Shown one piece after another: positions 43,567 to 53,138 of a stretch of 64,000 nt of DNA. Within the stretch, counting starts at the first letter, position 1. The number at the start of each line of letters is the position of its first letter. A model generated the notes under the pieces. The model was given only the letters and a program-made list of their open reading frames with translations, did no database searches and had not been told where the DNA came from. The DNA is from Pseudomonadota bacterium (GTDB lineage: Bacteria > Pseudomonadota > Alphaproteobacteria > Dongiales > Dongiaceae), in the NCBI GenBank assembly GCA_016183985.1, contig JACPDN010000005.1:248001-312000 (forward strand). The letters are read 5' to 3'. A program made the position numbers and the translations under genes.

Positions 43567-45246
43567 TTAGAACAAGCCTTCGACTTCCAGCTTGTCGTTG
43601 AGGCGAATGTGGTTCGCCGACGGGACGCGCGGCAGGCCCGGCATGGTCATGATTTCGCCGCAGACGACGACGATGAACTCGGCGCCGGCCGAGAGACGGA
43701 TCTCGCGGATCGGCACGACATGGTTCGACGGCGCGCCCTTGAGGTTCGGATCGGTCGAGAAGCTGTACTGGGTCTTGGCCATGCACACCGGATAGTGGCC
43801 AAAGCCCATCTTCTCAAACTCGGCGAAACGATCGCGCACGGCCTTGTCGGCGATGATGCCCTGGGCGCCATAGAGCGACTGGGCGATCGTGCGGGTCTTG
43901 TCCCAGAGGGACATATCGTCCGGGTAGAGCGGCTTGAAGTTGCTGCCCGCATCCGCGAGCTTCACCACCGCGTGGGCGAGCTTCTCGGTGCCTTCCGAGC
44001 CCAGGGCCCAATGGTTGCACTCGATGGCTTCCGAACCAAGTTCCGCGCAGAGCTGACGCACAGCATCGAGCTCGGCATCGGTGTCGGCAACAAAGCGGTT
44101 GATCGCCACCACGGCCGGCACGCCGAACTTCTTCACGTTCTCGATATGGCGGGCAAGGTTCTCGCCGCCCTTCTTCACCGCCGCAATGTTCTCCTTGCCG
44201 AGATCTTCCTTGGCCACGCCGCCATGCATCTTTAGCGCGCGGACGGTCGCGACGATGACCGCGGCGGCAGGCTTCAGCCCGGCCTTGCGGCACTTGATAT
44301 CGAAGAACTTCTCGGCGCCGAGATCGGCACCGAAACCGGCTTCCGTCACGACGTAATCGGCAAGCTTCAGCGCGGTCGTCGTGGCGATGACCGAGTTGCA
44401 GCCATGGGCGATATTGGCAAACGGGCCGCCATGGATGAAGGCCGGGTTGTTTTCCAGCGTCTGCACCAGGTTCGGCGCAATCGCGTCCTTCAGCAGCACG
44501 GTCATGGCGCCGTCAGCCTTCAGATCACGGGCATAGATCGGCTTCTTGTCGCGGGTGTAACCGACGATGATGTTGCCAAGACGCTTGGTGAGATCGGCAA
44601 GATCGGTCGACAGGCAGAAGATCGCCATCACTTCAGAGGCAACGGTGATATCGAAGCCGTCCTCACGCGGGAAGCCGTTCGAGACGCCGCCCAGCGAATT
44701 GGTGATCTGGCGCAGCGCGCGATCATTCATGTCCATGACGCGGCGCCACGTGACGCGGCGGGTGTCGAAGCCCAGCTCGTTGCCCCAGTAGATGTGGTTG
44801 TCGATGAGGGCCGAAAGCAGGTTATGCGCCGAACCGATGGCGTGGAAGTCGCCGGTGAAGTGCAGGTTGATGTCTTCCATCGGCACGACCTGGGCATAAC
44901 CGCCGCCAGCCGCGCCACCCTTCACGCCGAAGCATGGGCCCAGCGACGGTTCGCGCAGGCAGATGATGGCCTTCTTGCCGATGCGGTTGAGACCGTCACC
45001 GAGGCCCACCGTGGTGGTTGTCTTGCCTTCGCCGGCCGGGGTCGGGTTGATCGCGGTGACCAGGATCAGCTTGCCGTCCTTCTGGCCCTTCAGCGACTTG
45101 ATGTAATCCATCGAGATCTTGGCCTTGGTATGGCCGAAGGGCAGCAAATGCTCTTCCTTGATCCCCAGCTTGCCCGCGACTTCGCGGATCGGCTTCATTT
45201 TGGCTTCGCGGGCGATTTCGATATCGCTGCCGACCTTTTTCGACAT
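43567..45246 (-). CDS. fhs: Formate-tetrahydrofolate ligase
   Basis: This 559-residue enzyme has the ATP-binding loop [17 protein letters not shown] and the family segments [17 protein letters not shown] and [13 protein letters not shown]. It makes 10-formyl-tetrahydrofolate from formate, ATP and tetrahydrofolate, feeding one-carbon metabolism. ATG 45246 has AGGGGA upstream; a start seven codons earlier lacks one. It stands alone, with a gap of about 215 bases on its 5' side. Confidence 0.97.
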   Translation of the reverse strand: MSKKVGSDIEIAREAKMKPIREVAGKLGIKEEHLLPFGHTKAKISMDYIKSLKGQKDGKLILVTAINPTPAGEGKTTTTVGLGDGLNRIGKKAIICLREPSLGPCFGVKGGAAGGGYAQVVPMEDINLHFTGDFHAIGSAHNLLSALIDNHIYWGNELGFDTRRVTWRRVMDMNDRALRQITNSLGGVSNGFPREDGFDITVASEVMAIFCLSTDLADLTKRLGNIIVGYTRDKKPIYARDLKADGAMTVLLKDAIAPNLVQTLENNPAFIHGGPFANIAHGCNSVIATTTALKLADYVVTEAGFGADLGAEKFFDIKCRKAGLKPAAAVIVATVRALKMHGGVAKEDLGKENIAAVKKGGENLARHIENVKKFGVPAVVAINRFVADTDAELDAVRQLCAELGSEAIECNHWALGSEGTEKLAHAVVKLADAGSNFKPLYPDDMSLWDKTRTIAQSLYGAQGIIADKAVRDRFAEFEKMGFGHYPVCMAKTQYSFSTDPNLKGAPSNHVVPIREIRLSAGAEFIVVVCGEIMTMPGLPRVPSANHIRLNDKLEVEGLF

Positions 45247-45426
45247 GCAGATTCCCCTATGGATCAAGACGTTTACTCGGCGACCACCCGCTCATCCTGA
45301 GCATGAGGCAATCGCGTTGGCCGCAAGACTAGGGCCGATTCCATAGCCCCATCTGCCTAACGGCGACTGATTTTTGTCGATTTCGCGCCGCCGTCAATGT
45401 CGCGATGGCGTCATTTTCTCATTTGA

Positions 45427-45454
45427 CCGGGCCGGAATTCTCATTCCGGCCCGG
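45427..45454 (-). terminator. Hairpin downstream of the 45463 amidinohydrolase gene
   Basis: A perfect 12-bp stem (CCGGGCCGGAAT at 45427-45438 with ATTCCGGCCCGG at 45443-45454) has a four-base loop. On the reverse strand it lies nine bases after the gene stop, but it is followed by A-rich rather than T-rich DNA, so it may act as a transcript-end stabiliser rather than a strong terminator. Confidence 0.6.
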
Positions 45455-45462
45455 CAGTTAGC

Positions 45463-46332
45463 TCAGTGCCGCTCCAGCGGTCGCGTGAGGCAGGTCGGCC
45501 CGCCCTCGCCCGGCACCGAAATCGCTTCAGCCGCAATCACATGGACCTTGCAACCCGCAGCTTCCATCCGTGCCTTGGTTTCCGGATTGCCGGCCACCAT
45601 CACCACCTCACGGGGCGCGATCGCCAGCACATTGCAGCCCATCGAGGCAAATTCACTGTCCGGCACCTCGACCAGTTTTTGCCCGCGCGCCAAGAGCCAC
45701 TCGCGGAACGGGATCGGCATCAAGGGCGAATAAACCAGCTGCAGATCCTTATCCAACGGCGAGATCACCGACATCAGATGGAAGACGTCGCTCTGCCCCT
45801 TGTAATGCGGCATGACCGCCACTTCGACATGCACGTCCGGCCCGACCAACGCCTTGAACTGGCGGATGCCTTCGTCATTGGTGCGATAGGTCCGGCCGAT
45901 CGCGACGGTCTTCTCGTCGAGCCAGATGAGATCGCCCCCTTCCAGCCGTCCCTCGCCCTGGATGGCACCGATCACGGGGATCTGCGTCTCCGAAAGAAAT
46001 GCTCCGTGAATGGCCGGCTCGCCCATGCGCTGCTTCTTGCCCATATTGGCCAGGATCACGCCCTTGGGGCACACCGCCGCCGCGTCGCGCACGTAGAGCG
46101 CGTCCATGGTCAGTTCCTTGGCGGGCGGCAGATAGAGGATATCGGCGCCGACGCTCCGGATGATGTCGGCAAAGTGTTGATGCTCCGCCACCGCCTTCGC
46201 CATATCCGGGCGGGTGTGATAGTTGAGATCCTTCCATTCCGCGTCGATCTTGGAATCGCCCACGAAGGCCTCTGCCGGCCGCCGCATGGCGACCCGCTTC
46301 AAGCGGCCGAATTCATTGATACCCGAAAGCAT
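45463..46332 (-). CDS. Amidinotransferase/DDAH-fold guanidino hydrolase (copy 1)
   Basis: This 289-residue member of the guanidino-modifying enzyme superfamily has a substrate-binding Asp in DALYVRD (around 77-83), the catalytic acid block E131-GGD134, H185 in SDVFHLMS, GCNVLA and the nucleophile C281 in GEGGPTCLTRP. Such enzymes release citrulline plus an amine from arginine derivatives, or hydrolyse arginine itself. It lies downstream of a polyamine-type ABC importer on the same strand, with 160 bases between. It probably processes the imported compound. Methylarginine and arginine cannot be told apart from sequence alone. Confidence 0.85.
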   Translation of the reverse strand: MLSGINEFGRLKRVAMRRPAEAFVGDSKIDAEWKDLNYHTRPDMAKAVAEHQHFADIIRSVGADILYLPPAKELTMDALYVRDAAAVCPKGVILANMGKKQRMGEPAIHGAFLSETQIPVIGAIQGEGRLEGGDLIWLDEKTVAIGRTYRTNDEGIRQFKALVGPDVHVEVAVMPHYKGQSDVFHLMSVISPLDKDLQLVYSPLMPIPFREWLLARGQKLVEVPDSEFASMGCNVLAIAPREVVMVAGNPETKARMEAAGCKVHVIAAEAISVPGEGGPTCLTRPLERH

Positions 46333-46492
46333 GATCACTGGTCCCAGTTGGAAATGACAAACCGGCAGCATAGGACACTCGCTGACGCCGGAACGTCAAG
46401 TCCTGGCCCCAACGTGCTAGATATGTCGCCCCTTGCTCGTTAATGCCGAGGAGCAATTGGTCGCGTGGGCGCTCCGCCAAACATCGCCATCT

Positions 46493-47545
46493 CTATCGCC
46501 GCAGCAGGACCACATCTGCCTTGGCGGCATACAACGTGACCTCTTGCCCAGGCATCAGGCTGGCGGAAACCGGTGCACGCAGGACGAGATCGATGCCGTC
46601 GACGCGGCAATGGCAGCGGCAATGCGTGCCCTGGAAGGAGAGCACTTCGACGCGCCCACGCCCCAGGCCGATCCCGTCCGGCACCGGTGCCAACAGCAAT
46701 TGTTCGGGCCGGAGGGCCAGATGCACAGCGGAACCTACCGGGCTGTCGCCACGCACAACGATGACGCTCTGTCCGGTATCGACCTTTACCTCACCACCGC
46801 TTTGTTCGATCACACGGCCAGCCAGCACATTGCTCTCGCCCATGAACTTCGCGGCAAAGAGGCTCGCTGGTTTCAGATAAACGCGATCCGGCGGGCCCAT
46901 ATCTTCGATACGGCCTTTGTTCACGACAACGATCCGGTCAGCGATCGACATCGCCTCTTCCTGGTCATGCGTCACGTGAACGAAGGTGGCGCCGGACCGA
47001 CGCTGCAATCGGACCAACTCCTCCTGCATCTGCCGGCGCAAGGCAAGATCGAGTGCGCCGAGCGGCTCGTCGAGCAACAGCACCTTGGGCTCAACTGCCA
47101 TCGCACGTGCCAAGGCCACGCGCTGCCGCTGCCCACCCGACAATTGATGGACACCGCGACCATCATATCCCTCCAGCCCCACAAGCTTCAGCATCTCGGC
47201 TGCTTTGGCCAATCGATCGACCTTAGGAACCTGGCGCATCCGCAGGCCGAAAGCGACGTTGTTGGCAAGGCTCATATGCGGAAACAGGGCGTAATCCTGG
47301 AAGACCGTCGCGGTCGGCCGCTTGGCCGGCGGCAGATCCGTCACCTCCTCCCCATCAATGAACACCTGGCCCGCACTCGGATTGGCAAAGCCGCCGATCA
47401 TGTTGAGCAGGGTCGTCTTGCCGCTGCCCGAGGGGCCGAGCAGCACGACGAACTCACCGGCCTTCATGGCAAGATCCAACGTCTCTACGACGGTGACGCC
47501 TTCATAGGCCTTGCTCACCTGGCGCAATTCGACGCGGTCAGACAT
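46493..47545 (-). CDS. ABC importer ATPase, spermidine/putrescine (PotA) type
   Basis: This 350-residue ATPase has Walker A GPSGSGKTTLL, signature LSGGQRQRVALARAM, Walker B LLLDEPLGALD and the switch His in HVTHDQEEAMSIAD, then a C-terminal TOBE-type domain (about 240-350). ATG 47545 has GAGGAGA upstream and overlaps the permease gene by eight bases. It powers the importer whose permeases and binding protein are encoded immediately upstream. Confidence 0.93.
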   Translation of the reverse strand: MSDRVELRQVSKAYEGVTVVETLDLAMKAGEFVVLLGPSGSGKTTLLNMIGGFANPSAGQVFIDGEEVTDLPPAKRPTATVFQDYALFPHMSLANNVAFGLRMRQVPKVDRLAKAAEMLKLVGLEGYDGRGVHQLSGGQRQRVALARAMAVEPKVLLLDEPLGALDLALRRQMQEELVRLQRRSGATFVHVTHDQEEAMSIADRIVVVNKGRIEDMGPPDRVYLKPASLFAAKFMGESNVLAGRVIEQSGGEVKVDTGQSVIVVRGDSPVGSAVHLALRPEQLLLAPVPDGIGLGRGRVEVLSFQGTHCRCHCRVDGIDLVLRAPVSASLMPGQEVTLYAAKADVVLLRR

Positions 47546-48326
47546 TGGATCTCCTCGAACGCCACAGCAGGAATTCGACCACGCCGACGGCAAGAATGGA
47601 AATGACGAAGACCAGCGTACCGGTGGCATTGAGCTCCGGCGACAGGCCCGATTTCAGCATGCTCCAGATGACGACCGGCAGGGTCACATCGAAGCGGCTC
47701 AAAAGGAAGGCTATGACGAATTCGTCCCAGGAAAGAGTTGCCGCGATAAAGAAAGCCGCGAGCAATCCTGGCCATAGCATCGGCACGGTCACCAGCAGGA
47801 TCACCTGCCAGTCTCTGGCACCCAGGTCATAGGCTGCGCGTTCGATATTGGCCTGATGCTCGCCAAGCTGCGCATAGAGGATGGCAAAGGTCAGCGGCAA
47901 ATTGATAACCACATGGCCGATGCCGATCGCCCAGAGCGATTTCGAAATGCCCAGGTAGTTGAAGGTGATCTGCAATCCCATACCGATGATGAGATAGGAG
48001 ACCGTAATCGGCGCCATCAACAGGAATTGATAGAAGGCCGACAGGCGCCGCTTCTGCCGCGCCATCGCATAAGCGGCAAGGAAACCCAGCATCGTCGCGA
48101 CGAGGGCCGAGCCCAGGCCCACCAACAGCGAATTTGTAAGACCGTCGGTGATCTTGCGGTTGGCCAGCACCTTCGCCCACCATTTGAGGCTCGGTCCGTC
48201 AAAGGGCGGCACCGGTGCCAGCCCACCTTGGAACGAGAACTGGATCAGCACTAGAACCGGCAGGAAGATGAAGAGCAGCATCAGGGCGAGATAGGCCCAA
48301 GGTGCTATCCGACCGAGCGCCTTCAT
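47538..48326 (-). CDS. ABC importer permease, PotC type
   Basis: This 262-residue permease has six hydrophobic segments and the EAA-type cytoplasmic loop ERAAYDLGARDWQVILLVTVPM, which contacts the ATPase. It lies two bases from the PotB-type permease and overlaps the ATPase gene, in an operon with the binding protein. Confidence 0.92.
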   Translation of the reverse strand: MKALGRIAPWAYLALMLLFIFLPVLVLIQFSFQGGLAPVPPFDGPSLKWWAKVLANRKITDGLTNSLLVGLGSALVATMLGFLAAYAMARQKRRLSAFYQFLLMAPITVSYLIIGMGLQITFNYLGISKSLWAIGIGHVVINLPLTFAILYAQLGEHQANIERAAYDLGARDWQVILLVTVPMLWPGLLAAFFIAATLSWDEFVIAFLLSRFDVTLPVVIWSMLKSGLSPELNATGTLVFVISILAVGVVEFLLWRSRRSNV

Positions 48327-48328
48327 GG

Positions 48329-49186
48329 TCAGACGCGCTCCATCTTGAGGCGCTTGGCAAAGACCAGGAAGGCCGCCGTGATGACCAACATCAGGATCAT
48401 GGACAAGGCTGAGGCGAGCGGAAAATCAGCCTGCCGCCCGATCTGCAGCATCACGGCCTGCGGCAGCAGCATCTCCTTCGAACCGCCCAGGATCTGCGGC
48501 GTGATGTAATCGCCGATCGCAAGGACGAAAGTCAGGAACGCACCGACAGCAACGCCGGGCAGGCTCAGCGGCAGCGTGATGTGCCAGAAGGCCTGGAAGC
48601 CGTTGGCGCCGAGATCGGCCGCCGCCTTGCGATAGCTTTCCTTGATCTGCACCAGATTGGCATAGATGGTCAGGGTCAGCAGCATGGCGAAGAAATGCAC
48701 GAACCCCAGCACTGTCGCAAAGCGGCTATTGCCCATGCCGACCGGCGTGTCGAGGATACCCGACCACAGCAGGAACTGGTTGATGATGCCGTTCTCGGAC
48801 AGCACCAGCAGCCAGCTATAGGAACGCACGACATAGGAGGTCCAGAACGGCAGCACGGTGAGGACCAGGGCGAAGCGTTGCCACTGCTTCGGAATTTTGT
48901 AGGCCAGGATATAGGCCAGCGGATAAGCGACCAGCACCGAAACGATTGTGGTGATGACCGTCACCTCGATCGAATTCCACAACGCACCGACGAATGTGCC
49001 GTCGGCACGGGTCAGGAACGCCCGGTAGTTGTCGAGCGTCCAGGTCAGTTCGATCTTGCCGTCGATCCGCGCCGAAAAGCTCATCACCAACATGGCAATG
49101 AGCGGCAGCACGAAGAACAAAAGCGTCCAGGCCAGAGCCGGGGCATGGCCCCAGCTCTTCAGGCCCGGCAGTTTGGTCTTAGGCAC
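48329..49186 (-). CDS. ABC importer permease, PotB type
   Basis: This permease of about 285 residues starts KLPGLKSWGHAPALAWTLLF and has six membrane segments and the EAA loop YRKAAADLGANGFQAFWHITLP. The start is taken as GTG 49186, which overlaps the binding-protein gene by eight bases and has GGAAG upstream. A longer in-frame extension to 49480 would lie within the binding-protein gene and has no membrane or family character. Confidence 0.88.
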   Translation of the reverse strand: MPKTKLPGLKSWGHAPALAWTLLFFVLPLIAMLVMSFSARIDGKIELTWTLDNYRAFLTRADGTFVGALWNSIEVTVITTIVSVLVAYPLAYILAYKIPKQWQRFALVLTVLPFWTSYVVRSYSWLLVLSENGIINQFLLWSGILDTPVGMGNSRFATVLGFVHFFAMLLTLTIYANLVQIKESYRKAAADLGANGFQAFWHITLPLSLPGVAVGAFLTFVLAIGDYITPQILGGSKEMLLPQAVMLQIGRQADFPLASALSMILMLVITAAFLVFAKRLKMERV

Positions 49187-50267
49187 CGAGCACTTCCGTC
49201 CACACTTCCTGCATCGCCGCATCCAATTCAGCATCGCCGAAGAAATACGGATAGGATTTGGCAATGAATTCAGGCTGCTGGTCCCAACGCAAGCGCTTCT
49301 TTTGCGCGTCGTCCAAATTGGCCTTGGAATTCGACGGCATCGCCCAATAGCAGTCCGCTGTCGCAAGGCGGCCCTGGCCTTCGGGCGAGACGATGTATTT
49401 GACGAACTCGATGGCCAGATCCCTCTTGGTCGAGTCCTTGAAGATGCCGATCGACTGCGACCAGCGCACGCCACCCTCATTGGGCAGCACCCAGTCGAGC
49501 TCCGGCTTGTCGGCCATCAAGCCAGCCACGGCAAACTCACCGCCGCCGACAATGATGTCCGCCGAACCCGTCACCAAGGCGTTCTGCGTGGTCGGCACGT
49601 CACCCACAAGGGACGACAGCTTCTTCATCTCGACCAGCTTTTCCTTGATCGCCGGCAGATGCATCTTGGTGATTTCCTGCGGCTTGATGCCGAGAGCGAT
49701 CGCAACCATTTCCATGGTCGGAATGTAGTAGTCGTAGATGGCGATGCGGCCGGCATATTTCGGATCCCACATCACCTTGGCCTGGCGTGCCTCTTCCTGG
49801 CTGACCTTCGTATTGTTGAAGGCGATGGTGTTGTAACCGAACTTCTCCGGCACGGCGTAGAGCTTGCCGTCCTTGTAATGGGAGTCCGGCTGTTTCAGCT
49901 CGGGGAAGATATCTGCCCAAGGCATCTCCGCATCTGGAAGTTCACCGAGATAGCCTTTCGCCACCGCGCTCATGATGTCGCCGGTATCGGCGACGAACAC
50001 ATCCCAGTCGCCCGGCTGCGACTGCTCCAGGATGCTGTAGGCAACACCCGGCAGATCGTATTCCTTGGTATTGATCTTGATGCCGTGCTTCTCGGCAAAG
50101 GGATCCAGCAGCGCCGCGCCGGTATGGTCGCACCAGACCAGCAGGTTGAGTTCATCCGCAGCGCGCGCGCCTTTCGGCATGAAAGACAACGACGCAAGTG
50201 CGCCGGCACCCGCCTGCAATGCGCGGCGGCGCGAAATCATATGTCGACCCATGGAACCGATCATCAT
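49179..50267 (-). CDS. ABC importer periplasmic binding protein, PotD type
   Basis: This extracellular solute-binding protein of about 362 residues has a Tat-like signal (SRRRALQAGAGALASLSF) and the PotD-type fold: LNLLVWCDHTGAALLDPFAEK, then VFVADTGDIMSAVAKG, with FGYNTIAFN and conserved Trp/Asp residues that contact amines. GAGGGAGA precedes the start pair ATG-ATG (50267, 50264). It would capture a polyamine-like or guanidino compound. It is divergent from a TetR gene across a gap containing a long dyad. Confidence 0.9.
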   Translation of the reverse strand: MMIGSMGRHMISRRRALQAGAGALASLSFMPKGARAADELNLLVWCDHTGAALLDPFAEKHGIKINTKEYDLPGVAYSILEQSQPGDWDVFVADTGDIMSAVAKGYLGELPDAEMPWADIFPELKQPDSHYKDGKLYAVPEKFGYNTIAFNNTKVSQEEARQAKVMWDPKYAGRIAIYDYYIPTMEMVAIALGIKPQEITKMHLPAIKEKLVEMKKLSSLVGDVPTTQNALVTGSADIIVGGGEFAVAGLMADKPELDWVLPNEGGVRWSQSIGIFKDSTKRDLAIEFVKYIVSPEGQGRLATADCYWAMPSNSKANLDDAQKKRLRWDQQPEFIAKSYPYFFGDAELDAAMQEVWTEVLGA

Positions 50268-50317
50268 CCGTCTCCCTCGAAGAACCAAGCCTGCCGTTTT
50301 TCTTATTGCGAAAAAAG

Positions 50318-50346
50318 TGAATGAACTTCAAAATAAAGTCAATTCA
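50318..50346. promoter_or_regulatory. 29-bp dyad, candidate TetR operator
   Basis: TGAA-nnn-ACTT-n7-AAGT-nnn-TTCA is symmetric about 50332. It lies in the only AT-rich gap between the divergent ABC-binding-protein gene and the TetR-family gene. Size and symmetry fit a TetR-family dimer site controlling both transcripts. Confidence 0.55.
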
Positions 50347-50364
50347 GATTTTTTGAGAACCTTG

Positions 50365-51009
50365 ATGACCGGTCTCCGCGAAAGACAGAAAGCCGGCCGC
50401 CGCCGCGATATCCTCGCTGCCGCCAGCCAGCTGTTCCGCAACGACGGCTTTGCCGATACCTCGGTCGAAGCCATCGCCGCCTTGGCCGAGGTCGGGACCG
50501 GCACCGTCTACAACTACTTCTCGTCCAAAGGCGATCTCCTCATGGCGCTTGTTGCCCTCGACGGCGAGCAGGCCCGCGCCAAGGGCCAAAAGTACATCGC
50601 ACGCGACCATGACGATGCCCTGAACGCCATCCTCGGCCTGCTTTCCATGTATGTCGATCACGCCCTGATCCATCTCACCCGCGAGCTATGGCGCAATGCG
50701 ATGGCGACGGCTGTGACACAGGCGGATTCCCCGTTCGGAGTCAGCTACGCCGAAAATGACCGTTTGATGGCGGGCCAGGTCGGAGAACTGGTGGTAACGC
50801 TGCAGAAGGCCGGCAAGGTGCGCAGCGATGTCGATGCCGAGGCTGCCGGCGCGGCGCTCTTCATCATCGTGAATGGCCTCTTCATGCAGTTCGTCGCCCA
50901 GGATAAGATGGCAAAATCCGCCCTGAGTTCCCGGCTGCGTGACCAGATCACCGTTGTCGTTGGCGGCCTGACCGCAAATGGAGCGGCACAAAGAAAGCGC
51001 GCATCATGA
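50365..51009 (+). CDS. TetR-family transcriptional regulator
   Basis: This is a 214-residue regulator with the TetR helix-turn-helix at about 10-55 (ILAAASQLFRNDGFADTSVE, then VGTGTVYNYFSSKGDLLMAL) and a helical ligand domain. ATG 50365 is preferred; a GTG at 50317 would sit inside the dyad operator. The gene overlaps the following metallo-hydrolase gene by four bases (ATGA) and is divergent from the ABC importer, so it likely represses both. Confidence 0.92.
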   Translation: MTGLRERQKAGRRRDILAAASQLFRNDGFADTSVEAIAALAEVGTGTVYNYFSSKGDLLMALVALDGEQARAKGQKYIARDHDDALNAILGLLSMYVDHALIHLTRELWRNAMATAVTQADSPFGVSYAENDRLMAGQVGELVVTLQKAGKVRSDVDAEAAGAALFIIVNGLFMQFVAQDKMAKSALSSRLRDQITVVVGGLTANGAAQRKRAS

Positions 51010-51740
51010 TGATCGCTACGCCCGAGACCTGGTATCAGACCAAGGCTCTCAATGACGGCATCACCTGGATCTACGAGCCATTCATCAAGGACTATTACCG
51101 CTGCAATATCTGGCATGTGCGCGGCCGGGATCGGGACTTGCTGATCGATTCCGGCATGGGCGTGGTTTCATTGCGTGAACAGGTGGCGCAGCTGTCCGAG
51201 CGCCCTATTCTCGCGGTCGCCTCACATACCCATTTCGATCATATCGGCACGCATCACGAATTTGCCGATCGCGCGGTGCACCCGGCAGAGGCCGACGTCC
51301 TTGCGCGGCCAACCCGGAAGAACACCGGCGCAGACTATTACGTCGCTGACGATTCCATCTTCACCGCCTTACCGCCCGGCGATTGGCAGGCGCCACAGTA
51401 CGAGGTTAGACCTGCCCCAGCGCAGACCTTGCTGGAAGAAGGCAACACGGTCGGCACGGGTGACCGGAATTTCCAGGTCTTCCACCTGCCCGGCCATTCG
51501 GACGGTTCGATCGCCCTCTATGAGCGGGCGACGGAGACCCTCTTTTCAGGAGACGTCGTCTATGACGGCGAACTGGCCTATGACGCCGACAACGCGGACG
51601 AGATGCGGCAATACGTGACCAGCATGAAACGCCTGCTGGATCTTCCCGTCCGTGTCGTCCATGGCGGCCACTATCCCAGCTTCGGCCAGGATCGCATGCA
51701 GTCGATTGCCCGAGCGTTCCTCGCGCAATACGACCGTTAG
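51006..51740 (+). CDS. Metallo-beta-lactamase-fold hydrolase
   Basis: This 244-residue cytoplasmic hydrolase has the metal site SHTHFDHIGTHHEF, LPGHSDGSIAL, LFSGDVVYDGE and VVHGGHYPSFG. It is translationally coupled to the TetR gene and its stop overlaps the convergent aminotransferase by four bases. The substrate is unknown; an ester, lactone or thioester produced in the neighbouring guanidino-compound pathway is a guess from position. Confidence 0.85.
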   Translation: MMIATPETWYQTKALNDGITWIYEPFIKDYYRCNIWHVRGRDRDLLIDSGMGVVSLREQVAQLSERPILAVASHTHFDHIGTHHEFADRAVHPAEADVLARPTRKNTGADYYVADDSIFTALPPGDWQAPQYEVRPAPAQTLLEEGNTVGTGDRNFQVFHLPGHSDGSIALYERATETLFSGDVVYDGELAYDADNADEMRQYVTSMKRLLDLPVRVVHGGHYPSFGQDRMQSIARAFLAQYDR

Positions 51741-52921
51741 GCCACCTTCTCCATCAGCTCGCGCGTGAAATCCGCAATGCGATTGCAGGCTTCTGTCAGG
51801 CTGATCTCATCGATGGCGAAGGAGATGCGGATATGCCCTTCGGCACTGGGACCGAAGGCCGTTGCATCCAGCGTCGCCACGCCCGTCGCCCGGAACAACG
51901 CCCAGGAGAATTCGTGACCGCTCATGCCGGTACCGCGTATGTCGGCCATCATGAACATCCCGGCAGCCGGGCTACGGCAGACGATTCCCGGCAGCTGGCT
52001 CAACGCCTTCACCGCCAAGTCACGGCGATGGCGATAGATTTCCCGCATCTCGGCCACTTCCGGCACATCCTGCTCAAGCGCCACGGCCGACGCATTCTGG
52101 ATGAAGGGCGGCAGACCATAAAGATTGGCAAGGCCCAGATTGCCGACGTGGTCGATCAACGCCTTGGGGCCGACCACCCAGCCGAAGCGCCAGCCAGTCA
52201 TGGCGTGCGATTTGGAGAGGCTGCTAACCGTCGCCGTCCGCTCACCCATGCCTTCGAGGCCGCAGATGCTGATATGCTCACCCTCGAAAATGAGCGTCGA
52301 ATAGACCTCGTCGGCCACAACCCACAAATCATGCTTCTTGGCCAGAGCGGCGATACCTTCAAGCTCCGTCCGATTGAGCGCAACACCGGTCGGGTTGCTC
52401 GGCGTCGCAAAGAAAATCGCCCGCGTCTTCGGCGTGATCGCCCTGGCAAGATCGTTGATGTCGAGGCGGAAATTGTTGGCGGCCTTCAGCGGCACGCGAA
52501 CCAGCTTGGCGCCGCTCGCTTGGATCGTCGCCTCGTAGGTGACATACATCGGTTCGAGCACGATCGCCTCATCGCCCGGATCCAAGATCGTCATGGCGAC
52601 GGCGAAAAGACCACTCTGGCAACCCGACATGATGGAGACGTTGTCGATCGTCACCTTCTGGCCCGTCAAGCGGCTATGCTGCTTGGCGACGGCTTCGCGC
52701 GCGCGTGGCAGGCCGAGAATATCAGCATAATGCGTGTCGCCAGCGCGCAGCAGGCGGATCGCTTCTTCGGTGATGGCCGCCGGCGTGTCCAGGTCCGGAT
52801 CGCCGATCGACAGAATGATGACGTCCTTGCCGGCGCGTTTCTGCGTCAACGCCTCGACATGAAGATCCCAGGCGGCGGCACCTTCGCCGGCAACACGATC
52901 GGTCAGTTGGGAAAAGCGCAT
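51737..52921 (-). CDS. Class I aminotransferase, arginine:pyruvate transaminase (AruH)-like
   Basis: This 394-residue PLP enzyme has SIGDPDLDTPAAI, SGCQSGLFAVAMT, the FATPSNPTG block, VADEVYSTLIF, the PLP lysine in SSLSKSHAMTGWRFGWV and the substrate Arg in HIRISFA. Size and motifs fit AruH-type arginine:pyruvate transaminases, which turn arginine into 2-ketoarginine. Divergent from a ureohydrolase of agmatinase/guanidinobutyrase type, it fits an arginine transaminase route. A general aromatic/aspartate aminotransferase remains possible. ATG 52921 is the only start consistent with the family. Confidence 0.75.
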   Translation of the reverse strand: MRFSQLTDRVAGEGAAAWDLHVEALTQKRAGKDVIILSIGDPDLDTPAAITEEAIRLLRAGDTHYADILGLPRAREAVAKQHSRLTGQKVTIDNVSIMSGCQSGLFAVAMTILDPGDEAIVLEPMYVTYEATIQASGAKLVRVPLKAANNFRLDINDLARAITPKTRAIFFATPSNPTGVALNRTELEGIAALAKKHDLWVVADEVYSTLIFEGEHISICGLEGMGERTATVSSLSKSHAMTGWRFGWVVGPKALIDHVGNLGLANLYGLPPFIQNASAVALEQDVPEVAEMREIYRHRRDLAVKALSQLPGIVCRSPAAGMFMMADIRGTGMSGHEFSWALFRATGVATLDATAFGPSAEGHIRISFAIDEISLTEACNRIADFTRELMEKVA

Positions 52922-53017
52922 GATTAAACCCCGACAGTGATGGCACGTTTTCTTTTTTGTGCCCGTTGTTTCCGCACAAGGAGTAGAGTCCGCGCCGAAC
53001 AGGGTCAAGTCGTGTGT

Positions 53018-53033
53018 TTTCAACTAGTTGAAA
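53018..53033. promoter_or_regulatory. 16-bp perfect palindrome in a divergent promoter region
   Basis: TTTCAACTAGTTGAAA is its own reverse complement. It sits in the 217-base gap between the AruH-like aminotransferase and the ureohydrolase, the natural place for an operator serving both. Confidence 0.55.
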
Positions 53034-53079
53034 GGCAATCTCGCCGCTCGAAAGCGCATGCTAGAATGGGTTCAACGAC

Positions 53080-53112
53080 GGCGTTTCGCCATCACCTTCG
53101 GCGTTTCGCCAT
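53080..53112. repeat. Two copies of GGCGTTTCGCCAT spaced 20 bases apart
   Basis: The same 13-base element starts at 53080 and at 53100, each containing the small palindrome GGCG-TTT-CGCC. The 20-base period is close to two helical turns, as for a regulator binding one face of the DNA. It lies 27 bases before the ureohydrolase start. Confidence 0.6.
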
Positions 53113-53138
53113 TTGCTACGACAAATGAGGTCAGGGTC

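Noticed and set aside
46433-47605. 390-codon forward open frame across the ABC ATPase gene
   Set aside because: It is antisense to a gene with complete Walker A, signature and Walker B motifs; its own translation shows no domain and only reflects GC-rich codon use.
49187-49480. N-terminal extension of the PotB-type permease
   Set aside because: It lies inside the binding-protein gene and is Arg/Cys/Ser-rich shadow sequence; the GTG at 49186 gives the normal permease length.
51833-52927. 364-codon forward open frame over the class I aminotransferase
   Set aside because: Antisense to intact PLP-enzyme motifs.
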